DNA from: Paracoccus sediminicola
Lineage (GTDB): Bacteria > Pseudomonadota > Alphaproteobacteria > Rhodobacterales > Rhodobacteraceae
Direction: 5' to 3'
Assembly: GCF_027912835.1 (NCBI RefSeq)
Contig: NZ_CP115768.1
Span: 2,720,501 to 2,784,500, forward strand
Length of the DNA stretch: 64,000 nt
Part shown: positions 46,003 to 54,414 of the stretch, piece by piece
Layout: each line of letters opens with the position of its first letter
How positions within the stretch are numbered: the first letter of the stretch is position 1
The notes under the pieces: generated by a model
What the model was told of the DNA's origin: nothing
The model's database searches: none
What the model saw: the letters and a program-made list of their open reading frames with translations, nothing else
Made by a program: the position numbers and the translations under genes

Positions 46003-47247
46003 TCAGTTCTGTGAAAGCTCTGTGTTTTCGGGCAGTCGGGTGGTGATCTCCAACGTGTCGCCGGGATGAAGTTCGGCGCTCGGGCTGACCTCTTGTTCCT
46101 GACCGCCGCGGGTCAGCGTGAACACGGGCAGCGGTTCAGCTGTTTCATCCTCATCGGACATGACCACGCCCATCTCGACCTGTAACTGGGATTGCGCGGT
46201 CGAGAGCCCAATCTCCGCGTTGGCAATATCGGGTTCGAGCTGCACCAGACGGGCCAGTCGGGATGCAATCGCGTCGGTGGTGATCGTGTCGCGGTCGCGT
46301 GCGGCCTGGTTGCGCTGCTCATCCAAAAGCAGCAATGCGGTCTCTATTTCGAGACGCTTCGCCTCAAGCTCGCTTAGCGCCGAGGACAGCGATGTGACCC
46401 GCGCATTGACGGCGAGCCCGCGTTCGTTCAGCGATGTGATACTCGCCAATTCCTCGCGCGTCGCCGCAATCTGTTCATCCCGCAGCACAAGCTGCTGATT
46501 CAGTCGATCGGCCTTTTCACCCAAAACGACGGCAAGGTCGCTATAGCTGTCAAGGCGCACTTGCCGCGCCTCTCGCTCCGCCTCCTGAAGGCGGCTTTGC
46601 ACATCGTCCGACCGGGTGACATCTTGAGGGGCCGCGAAAGGCGCGTTTTCCAGTTCGGCCAGCTCCTGTTGGATCCGGGCCTGCTCGTCGCGCAGCGCCC
46701 GGAGCTGCGACTGCGCTTCGGTAATTTCGCCAGACAGCACAATGGTGCGGGCGATGTTCTGCGCTGCCGGTGCGCGGAACAAACCGCCTGCCAGCGACAA
46801 TGCCTGTCGCGCGGTGAGCCCCGGACGATAGCTGACCGCGCCACGCGTCTCGACCGATCCAAGCACATAGACCGGAAGGCTCGACACAAGCTCGATCGAA
46901 AGCATAGGCTGTTCGTCGAGCCCGGCGCGCCGGCGCAGAAGTTCGCCCGCCGCGTCGCTCAGCTCGGCCTGCGTCAGCCCTTCGGCGGCCAGCGTTCCGG
47001 CCAGAGGCAGATGCAGATTGCCTTCCGGGCTGATGCTGTATTCGCCCGACAGGCCCTGCCATCCGCTCAGGCTGTTCAGCCGAAAATCCCATGTGAGCAC
47101 ACGGACCATGAGACGGTCCTGAGCGTGCAGACGATAGGGCTCTGCCGTGGCGGCGGCAGAGTGGGCCAGCTGGAGTGCGACTGCGACAAGACAGGACCCA
47201 AGCCCCGAGCGCGTTGCAGCAAGCCGGTTCTTCACACGCCCTTTCAC
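46003..47247 (-). CDS. polysaccharide export protein (Wza/ExoF type) with coiled coil
   Basis: A 414-residue exported protein. The signal peptide is followed by the Poly_export domain: LHAQDRLMVRVLTWDF and GLSGEYSISPEGNLHLPLAG near residue 65. A SLBB-like region (SSLPVYVLGSVETRGAVSYRPG) follows near residue 125, then about 180 residues of strongly predicted coiled coil. This build recalls ExoF of Sinorhizobium. The protein should form the periplasmic/outer-membrane part of the export channel. The start is GTG 47247, overlapping the preceding stop by 4 bases (GTGA). Confidence 0.91.
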   Translation of the reverse strand: MKGRVKNRLAATRSGLGSCLVAVALQLAHSAAATAEPYRLHAQDRLMVRVLTWDFRLNSLSGWQGLSGEYSISPEGNLHLPLAGTLAAEGLTQAELSDAAGELLRRRAGLDEQPMLSIELVSSLPVYVLGSVETRGAVSYRPGLTARQALSLAGGLFRAPAAQNIARTIVLSGEITEAQSQLRALRDEQARIQQELAELENAPFAAPQDVTRSDDVQSRLQEAEREARQVRLDSYSDLAVVLGEKADRLNQQLVLRDEQIAATREELASITSLNERGLAVNARVTSLSSALSELEAKRLEIETALLLLDEQRNQAARDRDTITTDAIASRLARLVQLEPDIANAEIGLSTAQSQLQVEMGVVMSDEDETAEPLPVFTLTRGGQEQEVSPSAELHPGDTLEITTRLPENTELSQN

Positions 47248-48656
47248 GCCCGGCGGTCCCCTGCCAGCTCGGCCAGCCAGCTTTCAAGATTGGACAGCCC
47301 GTCGCCATCCGCATCCGCCCAAGGATCTGTCGGAATTCTCGGGTCGAGTTCCGGCTGAATGGCTTCGTAGCGATCGGGAAGCAGGTCACCATCGCCGTCA
47401 GGCTTGGCGGAAGATGGCAGTATGTCGGGCCAGCCCCCCACCTGATCGGGCCGGTCGATCACCTTTCCGCGACACTCAGTGATATCGGTGATGATCTGCT
47501 GGTCGAGCCTGTCGCGATGCGTGTCATCCGGCAGGCGGTCCCCAGCAGTTGTGGCAAGGTTCGTCAGCAACTCGGCGGCAGGCATTGGTGCGACGGTCAG
47601 TGAGATCGGGCCCTCGGTTTGCAGCGCCTCGGCCACCGGATCCAGGATCGGAAGCGAGGCCTCGCCATTGCAGCTTCGGGCCTCGTTACCGGATGCCCAG
47701 ACCCGGATGTCATTCCCTTCGGTGCGGTCGAAAAGTTCCACCGCCGACCGGGCGCGCGGGTTGGTCGACGGGCCGGTCATTGCCAGATTTCCGACATAGG
47801 CGATGCGGGTATCCCCAATCAGGTCGTAAAATTCGCCGAACTGGCTGATCGGGTCATAGAAGATATTGTTCACCACTTCGACCGGCCCGATCTCGGTGGC
47901 CTTCACATCGGGGTTGCGGTCGCGATGATGTGCAAAAATGTTGCGGATCAGGCTGATACGGCCGCATTCATTGCCCTCGCCTTCCGTCGAACAGATGAGC
48001 GCGCCTTTCGAATGCTCGCCCTTTCCGTGATTGGAATCGTCGAGGCTGTAGGCCAGGATACTGTCAGCGAGTGTGATGTCGCGCGCCGTGCTGCGCGAGA
48101 CATGGATCGCGAATGTCTCGTCGGTGGCGAACATCAGAGACAGGTTTCCCAGATAGACCCGGCTTGAGTTCTCGACCGTCAGCGCATCGATCGTGGTGCT
48201 TTTCTTCTGCGCGGGTCCTGGCCGCAGCTTGAGAAAGCGGATCACCACATCCTCCGCATCCTTCACGATCAGCGGGCCATGGGTCGATTCGTCATTGCGC
48301 AGCTGAATGCCGTCGCCAGGTGCGGTCTGTCCCGCGATATAGAGGTTTGACCCGGCCATGATCGGCTCTGTCACCCGGATGGTGCCCGAGACGCGAAACA
48401 CACAGACGCGCGGCACGTCACGTTCTGCGCAGTCGCGCAAGCTGCCCGGGCCGTTCTCTTCCAGATTCGTGACCGCAATCACCTCTCCGCCGCGCCAGCC
48501 GCTTGCCGCCGAGCCGTAGCCGATGGCGCCCGGAAAGGCGATGTTGTCCTGCTGCGCCGCAGCGGGCAGGCAAGTTGCGGAGAAGAACAGGGCAAAACTG
48601 CCCGCGACACGACGGAAATGACGCGTCAGAACGCCGGCACGCTTAGTAATACCCAT
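47244..48656 (-). CDS. secreted pectate-lyase-like parallel beta-helix protein with Ca2+-type repeats
   Basis: A 470-residue exported protein. The signal peptide (residues about 12-32, ending SATCLPAAAQ) is followed by a right-handed beta helix: AFPGAIGYGSAASGWRGGEV, IRFLKLRPGPAQ, IDALTVENSSRVYLGNLSLM, and ISLIRNIFAHHRDRNPDVKA with the RNxFxHHxxRNP motif of pectate lyases. The C terminus has two DxDxD repeats (DGDGDLLPDRYE; DADGDGLSNLESW), likely Ca2+ sites. It could trim the polymer or remodel it during export, or be inactive. ATG 48656, with GGTGG upstream, starts inside the wzc 3' end. Confidence 0.87.
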   Translation of the reverse strand: MGITKRAGVLTRHFRRVAGSFALFFSATCLPAAAQQDNIAFPGAIGYGSAASGWRGGEVIAVTNLEENGPGSLRDCAERDVPRVCVFRVSGTIRVTEPIMAGSNLYIAGQTAPGDGIQLRNDESTHGPLIVKDAEDVVIRFLKLRPGPAQKKSTTIDALTVENSSRVYLGNLSLMFATDETFAIHVSRSTARDITLADSILAYSLDDSNHGKGEHSKGALICSTEGEGNECGRISLIRNIFAHHRDRNPDVKATEIGPVEVVNNIFYDPISQFGEFYDLIGDTRIAYVGNLAMTGPSTNPRARSAVELFDRTEGNDIRVWASGNEARSCNGEASLPILDPVAEALQTEGPISLTVAPMPAAELLTNLATTAGDRLPDDTHRDRLDQQIITDITECRGKVIDRPDQVGGWPDILPSSAKPDGDGDLLPDRYEAIQPELDPRIPTDPWADADGDGLSNLESWLAELAGDRRA

Positions 48657-50511
48657 ATTTGCCACCAAGATTGGTTTGCCTATAGCGGCGGGCATCAATG
48701 TCGTTGACGATCGTCCCGGCCAGCCTCACGCCGCTATCTTCCAGGCGTTCGGCGCAGTTGCGCAGGGCGCGCTCGGGCGTTTTCCCCGACCGAACGACGA
48801 TCAGAGTGGTATCGGCCAGAGCCCCGAGACGAGCGGCGTCGGACACACCCAGAGCGGGCGGCGTATCGATGATGATCATGTCGTATTTGCGGATCAGCTT
48901 CGGAAGCACATGTTTTTCGAAGTCCAGCACCATCCGCGGTGTGAGCCTCGATTTCTGCTCGAAGCTCATGAAGTCGAAATTCCGCTCTCCCTCTGCGGGG
49001 ATGATGGCGTCCTCGATCGGCTGGTCGCCATTCAGCAGCGCGACCACCGAGTTGCGGCGCTGACCGGAAACGCCGACAAGCTGGCTCGCGCCTGCACGCT
49101 GCGTGTCGAAGTCGAGCAGAAGGACATCCAGACCGTCCTGTGCGGCGACGGATGCCATCGAGGTCGTGACCGTCGATTTCCCATCATTCGGAAGCGCAGA
49201 GGTGACCATCGCCACGCGCGGCGGCTTGTCGTGCGATTCCTGTGTGGAGAGCACGGTCAACAGTGCGCGCATGGCCTCGCTGAATTCCGATCTCGGAAAA
49301 CGCTTCACAAACCAGGTGGGGCGGTGGCGACGAAACACGCCGCGCCCCGGGATCCGCGGCAGATTGCCAAGATTGGGCAGCTGCGTGATATGTGTCGCCT
49401 GCGGGCCGGTCCAGACCTGGCGGCTCATCGTGCTGCGCAGCAGCGCCAGGATAAACCCGAGGATCAACCCGCCCGGAACCGCCAGCGCCATCGTCGTCGG
49501 AATATTCGGCCTGAACGGCGCGACCGGAACCTCGGCAACCGTCACCTGCCGGGCATCCGGCTGAACCTGATTGATCTGGGGCTCCAGAACGTTCAGCCGC
49601 TCGACCGTGGTCTGATAGCGGGTATTCAGAAGCTCGACCCCCAGGCGCATTCTGCTGAGCTTCAATTCGTTCAGGGTTCGCGCCGACAGCTGTTCTTCGA
49701 CCTTGGCGAGATCCGATTCCAGCTTCTGACGCTCAGCCGTGTTGCCTTCGTTGCGGCTGTCCATAACCTCGAGAACGGAGGTGATATGCGTCCGCTCTCG
49801 ACGCAGCCTCTCGGGAAGTTCTTCGTCGTCTAGTACGTTCTCACGAATGAACTCGGCGAGCTGCATCTGTTCCAGCGTCAGCTCTTCGCCGATGGCGTCG
49901 ACCTGATTGCTGAGATAGCTGATCGACTTCTCGATGGTCTGAGTCTGGCTGTCGACCGAGGAGTTCACGAAGGCCTTCACCACGGCGTTCGCAATCCGCG
50001 CAGACAGCTCGGGCGATGTCGCCTCGGCGATGATGGTAATGACGAGGCTCTCGCCCGACCGGCTGGTCCGGTACGAGCTCAGCACCTTATCCACCACCGC
50101 GCGCCTGCGTTCCGGCGTGCCGAGCGCGGGGTTCCCCTCGCTTTCAGGCAGGAAGCTCGGGTCCTTGAACAGGTCGAGCCCATCCGCCACACGCTCGGCA
50201 AAGTTGCGCGAGCGCAGCCGATCCTCTTCGGTTTCTACCCTTGCGCGTGTGAGGTCATAGACCTCAAGCTGGGTGTTCACCTGACTGATCCGCACTTCGG
50301 AGGTGGTCAGCGCCATGGCTGCCTGTGCGCGATACATCGGCGTCTGGCGGGACAGGTAGAAAAAGGTCGCCGCCATCACCAGAATGACGACGGTCAGAAT
50401 CAGCCATGCGTTGCGGCGCAGAAGCTGAACGAATTCTTCGCTGTCAATCCGCTCGGAACGCGGTGGTGCCGCGCGCATCGCGGCGCGGTGAGGACGGGAC
50501 GGGCTGTTCAT
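48643..50511 (-). CDS. polysaccharide co-polymerase / BY-kinase (Wzc type)
   Basis: A 622-residue fusion of a Wzz-like periplasmic loop and a cytoplasmic tyrosine-kinase domain. Helix 1 is near residue 35 (NAWLILTVVILVMAATFFYL), the coiled periplasmic domain covers about residues 60-330, and helix 2 is near residue 345. The kinase part has Walker A LPNDGKSTVTTS near residue 432, A' LLLDFDTQRAG and Walker B MIIIDTPPALG. The C terminus ends in GGKYGYY, short for a tyrosine cluster. It controls chain length and export with the ExoF-type protein. ATG 50511 has AAGGAGG and is the first gene of its operon. Confidence 0.94.
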   Translation of the reverse strand: MNSPSRPHRAAMRAAPPRSERIDSEEFVQLLRRNAWLILTVVILVMAATFFYLSRQTPMYRAQAAMALTTSEVRISQVNTQLEVYDLTRARVETEEDRLRSRNFAERVADGLDLFKDPSFLPESEGNPALGTPERRRAVVDKVLSSYRTSRSGESLVITIIAEATSPELSARIANAVVKAFVNSSVDSQTQTIEKSISYLSNQVDAIGEELTLEQMQLAEFIRENVLDDEELPERLRRERTHITSVLEVMDSRNEGNTAERQKLESDLAKVEEQLSARTLNELKLSRMRLGVELLNTRYQTTVERLNVLEPQINQVQPDARQVTVAEVPVAPFRPNIPTTMALAVPGGLILGFILALLRSTMSRQVWTGPQATHITQLPNLGNLPRIPGRGVFRRHRPTWFVKRFPRSEFSEAMRALLTVLSTQESHDKPPRVAMVTSALPNDGKSTVTTSMASVAAQDGLDVLLLDFDTQRAGASQLVGVSGQRRNSVVALLNGDQPIEDAIIPAEGERNFDFMSFEQKSRLTPRMVLDFEKHVLPKLIRKYDMIIIDTPPALGVSDAARLGALADTTLIVVRSGKTPERALRNCAERLEDSGVRLAGTIVNDIDARRYRQTNLGGKYGYY

Positions 50512-50629
50512 GCGGCCTCCTTAACCGGAAGAACGTCGCAACTGACATGCGCGAAGAAACAGGCTGCGAAGCACAGGCGGCAAGTGTCTGATATCATCAG
50601 CGCAGGCGCAACGAGTCGCCGCCCGGCAA

Positions 50630-50658
50630 TTGACAAATTTCCGCGATCACGATGCGAT
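50630..50658 (+). promoter_or_regulatory. possible promoter toward the sugar-transferase operon
   Basis: TTGACA (50630-50635), 17 bases, TGCGAT (50653-50658). The -35 is a perfect consensus while the -10 is weak, as for an activated or repressed promoter. A second, weaker option is TTGCAA near 50909 with TAAAT about 17-18 bases on. Confidence 0.33.
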
Positions 50659-50659
50659 T

Positions 50660-50678
50660 GAAATGAACAGATCATTTC
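50660..50678. promoter_or_regulatory. inverted-repeat operator candidate
   Basis: GAAATGA and TCATTTC flank a 5-base spacer (ACAGA): a perfect 7-base inverted repeat of 19 bases in all. It lies just after the possible -10 at 50653-50658, where a bound protein would cover the transcription start. The binding factor is unknown. Confidence 0.42.
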
Positions 50679-50980
50679 GAAAACCGGATATCAGATAACA
50701 GAACAAGCCTATCGGAGGTAGGGGCCTTACCACCATAAATGGCAAAGTTAATTATAGCACAAGGCATGATAGAATCTTCTAACAAAAATTCATGACTGGT
50801 TACAGGGTAGTGATTCCAAGCTAATCGAGAACTGTGTCCATTAAAATAACTATCTTAAAAAGTGGTATATTTTCCGGCACATAAGCGCCGGCCAATGGCT
50901 ATTTCTGTTGCAAGTGGATGCTGTTGCCGGGTAAATGTGGCATCATAGTCCTGATGTTCCAGGTTTAAATAGGTTGTTGC

Positions 50981-51598
50981 GTGTCACGGTATCAGGAGCT
51001 TCCTCTTACACTGCTTTTGCTCGTTTTTTCGGTGCCGCTTGCGATTGTCGCCGCCGCTATATTGTGGTTCCAGCTCGGCCCTCCGCTGATCTTCAGTCAG
51101 ATTCGCGCCGGGATGAACGGCAAGACCATCATTGTCAGAAAATTCCGCACCATGACCGACCGGCGCGACGCGGATGGAGAGTTGCTGCCCGACGATCAGC
51201 GTCAGACCCGAATAACGCGAATCATCCGCCGCCTCCGCATGGACGAATTGCCGCAGCTTTGGTCGATCCTGCGTGGCGACATGTCGCTGGTCGGCCCGCG
51301 ACCGCTACTGCCAGCCACCGTCGCGTCTTTCGGTTCACTTGGCGAGTTGCGCAATTCAGTACGCCCCGGCCTGACCGGCTGGGCGCAGATCAGCGGCAAT
51401 ACGCGGCTGAGCAATGCCGAAAAGCTGGCTCTGGATGTCTGGTATGTCACGCATCGCAGCTTCGGAATGGATCTGCGCATCCTGCTGGAAACGGCGATGG
51501 TGCCGCTGCGGGGCGAGATTCGCGATGATGATCGACTGCAAGCCGCGATGGACTGGGTCAAACGCCGCTTCGGCAACTGGTTCGAGGTGGTCGCATGA
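50981..51598 (+). CDS. undecaprenyl-phosphate sugar-1-phosphate transferase (PglC/WbaP-like)
   Basis: A 205-residue monotopic membrane enzyme that starts a lipid-linked repeat unit. One N-terminal hydrophobic segment (LTLLLLVFSVPLAIVAAAIL) precedes the conserved region: IFSQIRAGMNGKTIIVRKFR, the RRLRMDELPQLWSILRGDMS block near residue 85, and LVGPRPLL. Length fits the short PglC class, which usually takes UDP-bacillosamine-type sugars. The GTG start at 50981 has only a weak ribosome site. It overlaps the formyltransferase by 4 bases. Confidence 0.94.
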   Translation: MSRYQELPLTLLLLVFSVPLAIVAAAILWFQLGPPLIFSQIRAGMNGKTIIVRKFRTMTDRRDADGELLPDDQRQTRITRIIRRLRMDELPQLWSILRGDMSLVGPRPLLPATVASFGSLGELRNSVRPGLTGWAQISGNTRLSNAEKLALDVWYVTHRSFGMDLRILLETAMVPLRGEIRDDDRLQAAMDWVKRRFGNWFEVVA

Positions 51599-52506
51599 AG
51601 ACAGCCTTCATCGGCGCGGTCGAAGGCTCGGCGATTGCGTTGCGGTCGCTCTGCGCGGCGGGGCACGCGCCTTCGCTGGTGGTGACCCTGCCGCTGGAAA
51701 AATCCGGCGCGCATAGCGATTTCGCGGATCTGGGCCCCATTGCCGAAGAATACGGCATCGATCTGCTTCGCGTTGCGCGAAGCGATGATCCGGCGCTGAT
51801 GCAGAAGCTTCGGGATATGACGCCCGATCTGGTGATGATCATTGGATGGTCGCAGCTTGTCGGCGCCGATCTGATCGCTCTACCGCGGATTGGGACGCTT
51901 GGCTTTCATCCCGCGCCGCTGCCGAAAATGCGGGGGCGGGCGGTGCTGCCATGGCAGATCCTGACGCGGCAGACGCAGGGCGGGTCGACTCTTTTCTGGA
52001 TCGATGAGGGGATCGACGACGGTCCGATCGCGGCGCAAGCGGTGTTTGACATCGATCCGGACAGGATAACCGTCCGCGAGCTGTATGATCGGGCGGTGAC
52101 CGAGATGGCAGCGATGCTGCCCGGTTTGCTCGACAGGCTCGCGGCGGGGGAGCGTCCTGCAAGGCCGCAGGATCATGACAAGGCCAGCATTTGCGCGCGC
52201 CGGCGTCCCGAGGATGGTGAGATCGACTGGTCTCGCTCCGCGACAGAGATCGAGAGGCTGGTTCGCGCCGTCGGACCACCCTATCCCGGCGCCACCACCC
52301 AAACGGCGAAGGCCGAGACCGTCCATGTCACCGGGGCGCGGCTTCACCCACGCGACGGTTATTTCATCGGTCTGCCCGGTCAGATCCAATCTGTCGACGA
52401 AAACATTGTAACGGTCATGTGCGGCGACGGGCGCTGCCTCGACCTTCTGGAATGGAGCGGTCCTGACAGGCTGGTCCGCCATGGGATGCTGGGACAGACA
52501 AGATGA
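51595..52506 (+). CDS. formyltransferase-family protein (sugar N-formyltransferase-like)
   Basis: A 303-residue protein with the methionyl-tRNA formyltransferase fold: a Rossmann N-terminal part with LGFHPAPLPKMRGRAV near residue 101 and the DEGIDDGPIA loop near residue 138, then an OB-like C-terminal part (VTGARLHPRDGYFI). The His and Asp of the Asn-His-Asp catalytic triad are present, but the position normally taken by Asn (INxH in Fmt) is Gly (LGFH). Its neighbours suggest the acceptor is an amino sugar rather than tRNA. It overlaps both neighbours by 4 bases. Confidence 0.83.
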   Translation: MKTAFIGAVEGSAIALRSLCAAGHAPSLVVTLPLEKSGAHSDFADLGPIAEEYGIDLLRVARSDDPALMQKLRDMTPDLVMIIGWSQLVGADLIALPRIGTLGFHPAPLPKMRGRAVLPWQILTRQTQGGSTLFWIDEGIDDGPIAAQAVFDIDPDRITVRELYDRAVTEMAAMLPGLLDRLAAGERPARPQDHDKASICARRRPEDGEIDWSRSATEIERLVRAVGPPYPGATTQTAKAETVHVTGARLHPRDGYFIGLPGQIQSVDENIVTVMCGDGRCLDLLEWSGPDRLVRHGMLGQTR

Positions 52507-53189
52507 GCGACGCGCTGAAAAACTACGGTCCGGTGCTGGTCATCGCGCCGCATCCTGATGACGAAATTCTCGGCGTCGGCGGCACCATGGCCCGGCTGTC
52601 CGACGCCGGGGCCGAGCTTCATGTTGCCATCGTCACAACCGGACGCGCTCCGCGTTTTCCCGAAGATCAGGTCGCGAAAGTCCGTGCCGAGGCGAAGGCC
52701 GCGCATGATTCGCTTGGCGTGACACAGACGCATTATCTCGACTGCCCTGCGGCAGAGCTTGGCGAGTATGCCCATACCGAGCTGAACCGTGCCATCTCTG
52801 CGGTGGTGCAGCAGGTCGACCCGCGCACGATTTTCGCGCCGCATCCAGGCGATATCCACCTGGACCACCAGCTCAGCTTTCTTTCGGCCCTTGTGGCGTC
52901 CCGGCCCCATCAGCCACGCTATCCGGCCCGGATCTTCGCCTATGAGACATTGTCAGAAACGAATTGGAACGCGCCCTATCTGACGCCCGGCTTTCTGCCG
53001 AATCTTTTCATCGACATCTCCGACACGTTACAGCGCAAGCTCGACGCATTCGCTATGTTCGAAAGCCAGCAGAAGCCTGCACCGCATGAACGCTCGGTCG
53101 AGGCGCTGAAGGCTCTGGCGACCCTTCGGGGGGCGACAGTGCACCGCCATGCGGCGGAAGGTTTCGTCACGATCAGGATGGTGGAATGA
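52503..53189 (+). CDS. PIG-L family N-deacetylase
   Basis: A 228-residue zinc deacetylase of the PIG-L/LmbE group. The metal motif APHPDDEILGVGGT starts near residue 15, and the second metal site is PHPGDIHLDHQLSF near residue 113. This family removes acetyl groups from N-acetyl sugars linked to nucleotides or lipids. Between a formyltransferase and an aminotransferase it could expose an amine for reacylation. No signal peptide, so it acts in the cytoplasm. Confidence 0.92.
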   Translation: MSDALKNYGPVLVIAPHPDDEILGVGGTMARLSDAGAELHVAIVTTGRAPRFPEDQVAKVRAEAKAAHDSLGVTQTHYLDCPAAELGEYAHTELNRAISAVVQQVDPRTIFAPHPGDIHLDHQLSFLSALVASRPHQPRYPARIFAYETLSETNWNAPYLTPGFLPNLFIDISDTLQRKLDAFAMFESQQKPAPHERSVEALKALATLRGATVHRHAAEGFVTIRMVE

Positions 53190-54364
53190 GCATGCAACGC
53201 GACGAAACATGGCCGGTCTTCGACGATGAACAGATCGCGGCAGTGACAGAGCTTCTACGTTCGGGAAAGGTCAACGCCTGGACCGGCCCCGATGTTCGTG
53301 CGTTCGAGGCTGAATTTGCAGAACACACCGGGACCGCCCATGCGATTGCCATGGCCAATGGATCGGTGACGCTGGATGCGGCGCTGCAGGCGCTCGACCT
53401 GCAATCGGGTGATGAGGTCATCGTCACACCCCGTAGCTTCGTCGTCTCGGCGAGCTGTGTGCTGCATGCCGGCGGGCGACCCGTCTTTGCCGACGTCGAC
53501 CGCAATACGCAAAACATTACGCCCGAAACCATTGCGCCCCTGATTACTGAACGGACGAAGGGAATCATTCCCGTGCATCTGGCCGGCTGGCCCTGTGACA
53601 TGGCGGGAATCATGACGCTTGCGGAAACCCACGGCATATGGGTGATCGAGGATTGCGCGCAGGCCCATGGTGCGCGGATCGGGGATCGGCCCGTTGGCGG
53701 TTTCGGAACACTCGGCTCCTATTCCTTCTGTCAGGACAAGATCATGTCCACCGGCGGCGAGGGAGGCATGATCGTGACCGACGACGAAGCGCTTTACGAC
53801 AGGATCTGGAGCCTCAAGGATCACGGCAAGGACCGCTCTCTGGTGTTCGCGCCGGACCCGCCGCCGGGCTTTCGCTGGTTGCACGCCAATGGCACCGGCA
53901 CAAATCTGCGGATGACCGGCCCATCGGCGGCAATCGGGCGTGTGCAGCTTCGCAGACTGCCCGAATGGCGGGCGGCGCGGGCACGCAATGCGCAGCGGCT
54001 GGCCTCGATCCTGAGCGAAGCGTCGTCACTGCGGATTCCGGTGCCACCCGATAATGTGACCCACGCCTGGTATCGCTTCTATGCGTTTGTCCGGCACGAT
54101 CGCCTTGCAAAAGGCTGGGACCGCGACCGCATTCTTCAAGCGTCGGCGGCGCAGGGTCTGCCGGTGTTTTCCGGCAGCTGTTCAGAGATCTACCGTGAAG
54201 AGATTTTCTCCGATCCGGACCATCACCCGGTGGCCCCACTGCCAGTCGCGCAGGAGCTTGGCGAAACCAGCCTCGCCTTTCTGGTCGACCCCACATGGCG
54301 CGATGAAGAGCTCGATCATGTCGGCAACACGCTGCTCGAGATTCTCTCGGATGCGGCGGTCTAG
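53186..54364 (+). CDS. DegT/DnrJ/EryC1 aminotransferase
   Basis: A 392-residue PLP enzyme that converts a keto sugar nucleotide to an amino sugar. Landmarks are NAWTGPDVRAFEAEFAEHTG near residue 30, VIEDCAQAHGARIGD near residue 155, and the PLP lysine in SFCQDKIMSTGGEGG near residue 189. Its natural partner is the FlaA1/PglF-type dehydratase at 42719. It overlaps the PIG-L stop by 4 bases and ends the four-gene coupled module. Confidence 0.95.
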   Translation: MSMQRDETWPVFDDEQIAAVTELLRSGKVNAWTGPDVRAFEAEFAEHTGTAHAIAMANGSVTLDAALQALDLQSGDEVIVTPRSFVVSASCVLHAGGRPVFADVDRNTQNITPETIAPLITERTKGIIPVHLAGWPCDMAGIMTLAETHGIWVIEDCAQAHGARIGDRPVGGFGTLGSYSFCQDKIMSTGGEGGMIVTDDEALYDRIWSLKDHGKDRSLVFAPDPPPGFRWLHANGTGTNLRMTGPSAAIGRVQLRRLPEWRAARARNAQRLASILSEASSLRIPVPPDNVTHAWYRFYAFVRHDRLAKGWDRDRILQASAAQGLPVFSGSCSEIYREEIFSDPDHHPVAPLPVAQELGETSLAFLVDPTWRDEELDHVGNTLLEILSDAAV

Positions 54365-54414
54365 GGGCATCGACATTGCGAGACCTTCGCGGCCCTGCGC
54401 CGGAGGCCAAGCCC

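Larger units (their letters stand above)
50512..50980. other. 469-base gene-free AT-rich control region between divergent wzc and sugar-transferase operons
   Basis: No coding frame is credible here. The part from about 50640 to 50900 is much richer in A/T than the surrounding genes. It holds a TTGACA promoter-like element, an inverted repeat (50660-50678), and a 5-pair GC hairpin at about 50874-50896. The plus-strand leader of the sugar-transferase gene could be more than 300 bases long. Confidence 0.55.
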
